From Pelotomaculum thermopropionicum SI (GTDB lineage Bacteria; Bacillota; Desulfotomaculia; Desulfotomaculales; Pelotomaculaceae), in NCBI GenBank assembly GCA_000010565.1, contig AP009389.1, forward strand, positions 2,170,001 to 2,234,000: 64,000 nucleotides of DNA. Direction: 5' to 3'. The notes beneath the pieces are model-generated. The model ran no database searches. It had not been told where the DNA came from and worked only from the letters and a program-made list of their open reading frames with translations. The first letter of the stretch is position 1. Each line of letters opens with the position of its first letter. Both the position numbers and the translations under genes were made by a program. Shown one piece after another: positions 56,879-64,000 of the stretch.

Positions 56879-58183
56879 TTATTCCTGCCCTTTCAGCTTT
56901 GCTTCCACCCGCCGGGCCCAAACCGCATCTATCTCGGCCTCTACAGTTATTCCGCCGTTGCCGTGCTCCTCCCTCAAAACCCTGCCCTTTTCGTGCAGCA
57001 CGGGCAAGAGGCCGCTTTTCCGGTACGGGATAAAAAAGCTTGCCTTGATCCGCCTGCCCGGCAGGGCCCGGGCAATGGCCGCCAGCAGGTCCTCCATTCC
57101 CCATCCCTTCAGGGCGGAAACGGCCACTGCCGGAGGGGAGCTTTTCTCCCTAAAAAACTTTGCGTCCGGCAGGAGGTCGGCTTTATTATAAACCATAACC
57201 AGCGGCTTTCCTGCCGCTCCAAGGGACGCCAGAACCTCATTTACCGCCCCGATCTGCTCTTCCATGTAGGGGTGGGAAGCGTCTACTACATGCAAAAGAA
57301 GGTCGGCCTCCATTACCTCCTCCAGGGTGGCTCTGAAAGCCGCCACCAGGTGGTGGGGGAGGTTCTGGATAAATCCGACGGTGTCGGTTAAAAGAATAGT
57401 TTCGTTGTCCGGCAGGACCACCCGGCGGGTTACGGGGTCCAGGGTGGCGAAAAGCTTGTCTTCCACCAGCACGTCGGCACCGGTCAGCTTTTTAAGAAGG
57501 GTTGACTTGCCGGCATTGGTGTACCCAACGATGGCCACCAGGGGAAAGGGGACCTCTTTTCTATTCCGGCGCAGCAGGTCTCGGCGCTCTCTTACTTCTT
57601 TTATTTCTTTTTTAAGCGCCGCTATCCGCCGGCGGACCCGCCTGCGATCCATCTCCAGCTTTGTCTCGCCGGGCCCCCTGGTGCCGATGCCGCCCCCAAG
57701 CCTGGACAACTGGCCGCCAAGGCCGGTCAGGCGGGGAAGGAGATAGCTGAGCTGGGCCAGTTCCACCTGCAGCCTGCCCTCCCTGGTCCTGGCCCGGCGG
57801 GCGAATATGTCGAGGATGAGCTGGGTGCGATCGATTACCTTAGCTCCGGTAATCTCCTCCAGATTCCGGGCCTGGGCCGGCGTAAGCTCGCGGTCGAAAA
57901 TAACCAGGCCGGCGCCGGAATTCCGGCACAGCGCGGCTATTTCAGAAGCTTTGCCCCGGCCAAGCAAAGTGGCCGGGTCCGGCCTGTCCCTCTTCTGGAT
58001 AAACTGATGCACGGCGTCGGCCCCGGCGGTATCGGCCAGCCTGGCCAGTTCCTGCATGGAATAGGCGGATTGCCAGGTTTCATCCCCCGGCAGCTCAACC
58101 CCGACCAAAACGGCCTTTTCCCGGCCGTTTTCCGGCCTGTGTTCCAAAAGGCTCTCTCCTTTTGCCAAAAATTCCGGCCGCAT
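56879..58183 (-). CDS. hflX: Ribosome-associated GTPase HflX
   Basis: A 434-residue protein. The N-terminal HflX domain (VHQFIQKRDRPDPATLLGRGKA, GLVIFDRELTPAQARNLEE, DRTQLILDIFARRARTREG) and GxGPGETKLEMDRRR-type linker (GGGIGTRGPGETKLEMDRRR) precede a Ras-like G domain: G1 VAIVGYTNAGKSTLLKKL, G3 DTVGFIQNLPHHLVAAF, G4 VYNKADLL. HflX splits stalled ribosomes, often under heat stress; hsp genes lie nearby. Confidence 0.95.
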   Translation of the reverse strand: MRPEFLAKGESLLEHRPENGREKAVLVGVELPGDETWQSAYSMQELARLADTAGADAVHQFIQKRDRPDPATLLGRGKASEIAALCRNSGAGLVIFDRELTPAQARNLEEITGAKVIDRTQLILDIFARRARTREGRLQVELAQLSYLLPRLTGLGGQLSRLGGGIGTRGPGETKLEMDRRRVRRRIAALKKEIKEVRERRDLLRRNRKEVPFPLVAIVGYTNAGKSTLLKKLTGADVLVEDKLFATLDPVTRRVVLPDNETILLTDTVGFIQNLPHHLVAAFRATLEEVMEADLLLHVVDASHPYMEEQIGAVNEVLASLGAAGKPLVMVYNKADLLPDAKFFREKSSPPAVAVSALKGWGMEDLLAAIARALPGRRIKASFFIPYRKSGLLPVLHEKGRVLREEHGNGGITVEAEIDAVWARRVEAKLKGQE

Positions 58184-58199
58184 AAATAACGCCGGCCCT

Positions 58200-59303
58200 T
58201 TACACCTTCACCAGCTCGTACTGCCTGGTGCCCAGGCCGATTTCTTCGGCGTAGGCAAGCTGGCGGCTCCAGTCTATTTCCGGGTGAAGGGCGCGAAATT
58301 TATCCGCCGCGCCCGCTTTACCCTCCAAACGGCTGCCGGGCAGCACCGCCGCCTGGTTAACCAGATCGACGCAGGCCTGATCAATGGCAACCGGGTCGCG
58401 GGAGGCCAGGATGCCGATGTCCCTGACCAGGGGGGCATCGCTCCAGCCATAGCAGTCGCAGTCGGGCGAAACATTGGTGATAAAGCTGATAAAGCCGTAC
58501 TTGCCGTTCTTGTTCTTCAGCGCCCCCTCAACATACTCCACAATTTTTTCCTGTGCGGTGCCCGGCTCGGTTTTCCAGTTGACGCTGATTGCATGCACCG
58601 GGCAGGTGACGGTGCATTCCCCGCAGCCAATGCACTTGTTTTCATCGACCACCGATACCCTGCCCCTTACCCCAATGGCCTGCGCCGGACACCACTGGCT
58701 GCACCTTTCACAGCCGGTACACTTTTCCGGGTTTACCGAGGGCAGGACGTCGGAGTGCATCATCTGCTTGCCGCTCCTGGAACCCAGGCCCATGCCCACG
58801 TTTTTCAGGGCGCCCCCGAAGCCGGTCAGCTCGTGGCCCTTAAAGTGGGTGACGGCAATCAGGGCGTCGGCATGATAGGCCGCCGAACCGATTTTAACTT
58901 CCTTGAAGTGCTTCCGGTTCACTTCAACCGTTACATAATCTTTGCCCGTAAGCCCGTCGGCAATTATCAGCGGGGCATCCACCACGGCGTAGGCAAACCC
59001 GTTCTCAATGGCAGTCTGCAGGTGCTCCACGGCATTCGAGCGGCTTCCCACATACAGGGTATTGGCATCGGTAAGAAAGGGCAGGCCGCCCAGGCCTTTC
59101 ACCCGGTTGACAATCCGGCGCAAAAACTGGGGGCGGACGTAACCGGTGTTACCCCTCTCGCCGAAATGCAGCTTTATTGCCACAAGGTCCTTCGGCTTGA
59201 TCAGTTCCGGCAGACCGGCCTTTTCAAACAATTGTTCCGCCTTGTCCAGCAGGCTTTTCTTGTGGCCTGCCCGCATGTCGGCAAAGAATACTTTTGAAGC
59301 CAT
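58200..59303 (-). CDS. DUF362 protein with two [4Fe-4S] clusters
   Basis: A 367-residue iron-sulphur protein. A DUF362 domain (KPKDLVAIKLHFGERGNTGYVRP, AVTHFKGHELTGFGGALKNVGMGLGS) holds an inserted 2[4Fe-4S] ferredoxin segment: CTGCERCSQWCPAQAI and CIGCGECTVTCPVHAI. Further cysteines in SPDCDCYGWSD. Such proteins are common in anaerobes; the reaction is unknown. ATG 59303, with AGGAGG twelve bases upstream; a TTG at 59312 is too near to it. Confidence 0.88.
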   Translation of the reverse strand: MASKVFFADMRAGHKKSLLDKAEQLFEKAGLPELIKPKDLVAIKLHFGERGNTGYVRPQFLRRIVNRVKGLGGLPFLTDANTLYVGSRSNAVEHLQTAIENGFAYAVVDAPLIIADGLTGKDYVTVEVNRKHFKEVKIGSAAYHADALIAVTHFKGHELTGFGGALKNVGMGLGSRSGKQMMHSDVLPSVNPEKCTGCERCSQWCPAQAIGVRGRVSVVDENKCIGCGECTVTCPVHAISVNWKTEPGTAQEKIVEYVEGALKNKNGKYGFISFITNVSPDCDCYGWSDAPLVRDIGILASRDPVAIDQACVDLVNQAAVLPGSRLEGKAGAADKFRALHPEIDWSRQLAYAEEIGLGTRQYELVKV

Positions 59304-59362
59304 TTTAAGCAATTACCTCCTTACAGGGGGCAGCCCCCCTTTGGTAAAAGGCTGGCAAAGGC

Positions 59363-61978
<2,616 letters not shown>

Positions 61979-61981
61979 TAA

Positions 61982-62965
61982 CTAAACCCTCCTCCCCGTC
62001 TTCTTGATTAATCCCGCCAGATGAGCCCGCGGGTTCTCCCTGTTTATTTCCGCCAGTTTCTTATAAAGCTCCTGCTCTTTTTGCGTAATGGTTTCCGGAA
62101 TTACCACTTTCACCTTAACCATCAGATTGCCCGGACTGCCGCCGCCCGGCTCCGGCATGCCCATGCCCCGCAGGCGGAAAACCCTGCCGGTTTGGGTGCG
62201 CGGCGGTATTTTCAGCGAAACGGTCCCTTTCAGGGTGGGAACGTCTATCTGCGCTCCCAGCACCGCTTCGGTTACCGTAACCGGTATTTCACATTCCAGA
62301 TCCTTGCCGTTTAACTGGTAGAGGGGGTGAGGCTTAAGGTTGACGGTAAGGTAGAGGTCGCCGGCCGGGCCGCCCATCCTGCCCTCTTCCCCCTGCCTGG
62401 GCAGGCGCAATTTATAGCCGTCCCGCACGCCCGGCGGCACCTTCACCTTCAGGCGGCGGCCGTTTACCAGGAGTTCCTTTTCCACCCCGGCGTAAGCCTC
62501 TTCCAGGGTCAGTTCCAGAACCGCTTCGGTATCGCCCCCGCCCCGGGCCGCCCCCCTTCTTTCCCAGAAAAGGTCGGTATCCGTGAAGGGATCCAGATCT
62601 CCGAAAAACATCTTGAAAAAGTCGCTGAAGCCCCCGTAGCCGGGGCTTTCAAAATGGAACCGGAACCCGTCCGGGCCGGCTTCCCCCCAGCGGGCGCCGC
62701 CCTGGCGGAACTTGCCCCAGTCAAAATTATTCCAGTCAAAGTTGGACCATTCCTGGCCGATTTCGTCGTACCGCTTTCTTTTTTCCGGATCGCTTAAAAC
62801 TTCATAGGCTTCGCTGATTTCCTTGAATTTTTCCTCCGCCTTTTTGTCGCCCGGGTTTGCATCCGGGTGGTAGCGGCGGGCCAGTTCCCGGTAGGCCTTT
62901 TTAATGGTCCTGGCATCGGCGTTTTTGTCCACTCCCAGTATTTTATAATAGTCCTTGTACTGCAT
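61982..62965 (-). CDS. DnaJ/CbpA-type co-chaperone without zinc finger
   Basis: A 327-residue J-protein. The J domain is complete ([34 protein letters not shown], with the HPD triad), followed by a Gly/Phe/Trp-rich linker and a CbpA-like C-terminal substrate domain ([52 protein letters not shown]). The four CxxCxGxG zinc motifs of DnaJ are absent. It lies before clpB, an arrangement seen in Desulfotomaculum relatives. Confidence 0.92.
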   Translation of the reverse strand: MQYKDYYKILGVDKNADARTIKKAYRELARRYHPDANPGDKKAEEKFKEISEAYEVLSDPEKRKRYDEIGQEWSNFDWNNFDWGKFRQGGARWGEAGPDGFRFHFESPGYGGFSDFFKMFFGDLDPFTDTDLFWERRGAARGGGDTEAVLELTLEEAYAGVEKELLVNGRRLKVKVPPGVRDGYKLRLPRQGEEGRMGGPAGDLYLTVNLKPHPLYQLNGKDLECEIPVTVTEAVLGAQIDVPTLKGTVSLKIPPRTQTGRVFRLRGMGMPEPGGGSPGNLMVKVKVVIPETITQKEQELYKKLAEINRENPRAHLAGLIKKTGRRV

Positions 62966-63021
62966 TAAAGCTCACCCCCTTTATAAAAGCTTATGTTAAC
63001 CTGGTTATAAATTCTATTTAC

Positions 63022-63046
63022 AAAAAAGCGAGGGGTTATTCCCTCG
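63022..63046. terminator. Terminator after hsp20
   Basis: CGAGGG/CCCTCG stem with 6-base loop; followed by CTTTTTTG on the minus strand. Confidence 0.8.
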
Positions 63047-63081
63047 TCTTTTAAAACCCAGCCTGCCGGGAGAGTTTTGCC

Positions 63082-63531
63082 TCAGCCTTCAACCGTAATG
63101 GTAACTTCTTTCTTCTTTGACCAGTCTTCCTTGGGCAGAGTGATCTCCAGAATGCCGTCCTGGTAGCGAGCCCTGATTTGCTCCTGCTTCACCGGCACGT
63201 CCACCGAGAAGGACCGGCTGAAGGAGCCGTAACTGCGCTCAACCCTGAGGAAATTTGCGCCCTCCTCTTTTTCTTCCTTCTTGCGCTCGCCCCGGATGGT
63301 CAGCAGGTTGTCGCTGAAGGAAACCTTAATGTCGTCTTTGTTCACCCCGGGCAGCTCCGCCTTGACCAGGATGGCCTCCGGAGTATCTTTAATATCTACA
63401 GGGAAGGTCCATCCTTGGGCCAGGTTTCCTTCATGCACCCTCATAAAGCGGAAATTTTCGTCAAAAAGCCTGTTGATGGAATGCTGCAGGTTGACGAGTT
63501 CACGGAAAGGATCCCACCTTACCAATGCCAT
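63082..63531 (-). CDS. Small heat-shock protein Hsp20
   Basis: A 149-residue alpha-crystallin-type chaperone: WTFPVDIKDTPEAILVKAELPGVNKDDIKVSFSDNLLTIRGERK in outline, FLRVERSYGSFSRSFSVDVPV and ARYQDGILEITLPK. It holds unfolded proteins for DnaK/ClpB, both of which fit the neighbourhood. ATG 63531 with GGGAGG eight bases upstream; a GTG 9 bases earlier is unlikely. Confidence 0.95.
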   Translation of the reverse strand: MALVRWDPFRELVNLQHSINRLFDENFRFMRVHEGNLAQGWTFPVDIKDTPEAILVKAELPGVNKDDIKVSFSDNLLTIRGERKKEEKEEGANFLRVERSYGSFSRSFSVDVPVKQEQIRARYQDGILEITLPKEDWSKKKEVTITVEG

Positions 63532-63612
63532 GAAACACACCTCCCGGTTCTTTGAATTTTGTTACTCCCGGCAGACAGGCCGGTCGTCCTGATATTGACT
63601 ATCCTTGACCTT

Positions 63613-63641
63613 AGTATAATATAAACTTTTCAGACTGTCAA
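63613..63641 (-). promoter_or_regulatory. Sigma-A promoter of hsp20
   Basis: Perfect TTGACA (63636-63641), 17 bases, TATACT (63613-63618). A direct repeat TTGAC-TATCC-TTGAC (plus strand 63596-63609) overlaps the start point and may be an operator. Confidence 0.75.
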
Positions 63642-63792
63642 TATTCCCCAACAATTTTTTTATGAAATTTATTTTTAAAATTGTGCATGGGCAGCAATGT
63701 CATATGGGCAGGGATATTTTTCGCAGCTCTTATTTTAAAAAAGCCGGGTACCGTGTTATAATCAAAAAAACAATGAAAGTAGGCGGTTCAAT

Positions 63793-63900
63793 TTGCCCCT
63801 GATTCTGGGTTCAATTTTTATATTCGGATTTTTGCTGGGCGTGGCCACCGTTCTCTATCTTCAAAGCAGGCCACCCGGCAGAAAAAGGCGGCAGGTCTAA
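63793..63900 (+). CDS. Small membrane protein, 35 aa
   Basis: TTG start after AGGCGG; one membrane helix (LILGSIFIFGFLLGVATVLYL) and a basic tail (RPPGRKRRQV). Too short for family assignment; the clear helix and positive-inside tail, plus a terminator directly after, make it plausible. Confidence 0.4.
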   Translation: MPLILGSIFIFGFLLGVATVLYLQSRPPGRKRRQV

Positions 63901-63909
63901 ACTTCCCGC

Positions 63910-63940
63910 AGGGCCGTTTAGGCCTTTTATTTTTTTTATG
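63910..63940 (+). terminator. Terminator after the small membrane protein gene
   Basis: AGGGCC-GTTTA-GGCCTT hairpin followed by TTATTTTTTTT. Confidence 0.55.
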
Positions 63941-64000
63941 AAATATTTGGCTCATACAAGCATACATTTTCAATAAAGCCAAAGAAAGGAGGGAAAACCG

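Noticed and set aside
59324-59342. Terminator between clpB and the DUF362 gene
   Set aside because: GGGGGCTGCCCCC forms a hairpin but no T-run follows on either strand.

Overview
The window is about 64 kb of a motile, anaerobic Firmicute of the Desulfotomaculum/Pelotomaculum type. This is an inference from gene order, moderately high GC, AGGAGG-type ribosome sites, frequent TTG/GTG starts and the protein families present; no rRNA or other marker is in the window. Nearly all of it is one flagellar and chemotaxis locus on the minus strand, interrupted by an accessory region at about 35.3-48.2 kb.

Layout. Positions 1-2.8 kb hold small housekeeping or unknown genes (C_GCAxxG_C_C protein, DUF503, HAD phosphatase, metallophosphoesterase). 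Positions 2.8-31.5 kb form one giant minus-strand operon: flgB-flgC-fliE-fliF-fliG-fliH-(S-layer-type gene)-fliI-fliJ-fliK-flgD-TIGR02530-flgE-fliL-fliN-fliO-fliP-fliQ-fliR-flhB-flhA-flhF-flhG-pilZ-sigma28-flgF-flgG-cheD-cheR-cheC-cheY-fliM-fliY. It starts at a sigma-A promoter, runs through a cyclic-di-GMP-I riboswitch and an intrinsic terminator, and ends at a hairpin terminator at 2.8 kb. Next come fliD-fliS-fliT-flaG behind a sigma28 promoter, and divergently fliW-csrA. At 47.8-56.7 kb lies the late set motA-motB-cheW-cheA-cheB-flgM-flgN-flgK-flgL-flaG-like. Positions 56.8-64 kb carry hflX, a DUF362 ferredoxin-like protein and a heat-shock group (clpB, a zinc-finger-less DnaJ, hsp20).

The most striking object is the flagellin gene (40405-42676, minus). 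Its reading frame stops before the conserved C-terminal helix, but the missing residues are found further on in two pieces, separated by two closely similar group I intron sequences of 359 and 356 nt. Joining the three exons restores a canonical flagellin C-terminus (RDVD/MAKEMMEYTK.../AQANQQPQGVLQLLR). The leader of the same gene has a sigma28 promoter and two GGA-type CsrA sites, and csrA-fliW are encoded nearby, so flagellin appears to be controlled by sigma28/FlgM, by CsrA/FliW and by RNA splicing.

Directly downstream of flagellin is an AT-rich two-gene operon: a 1046-residue reverse transcriptase with a YTDD box and a long helical C-terminus, followed by a nitrilase-fold protein with a complete Glu-Lys-Cys triad. 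This resembles a split form of the nitrilase-associated defence reverse transcriptases (DRT/UG families). The rest of the accessory region holds an Mrr-type nuclease, an Rpn-type nuclease with an in-frame repeat, MNT/HepT toxin-antitoxin genes with fragments and a duplicated 155-bp block, and a RAYT transposase bracketed by inverted REP-like palindromes that recur across the region. One of these palindromes supplies the -35 box of the transposase promoter.
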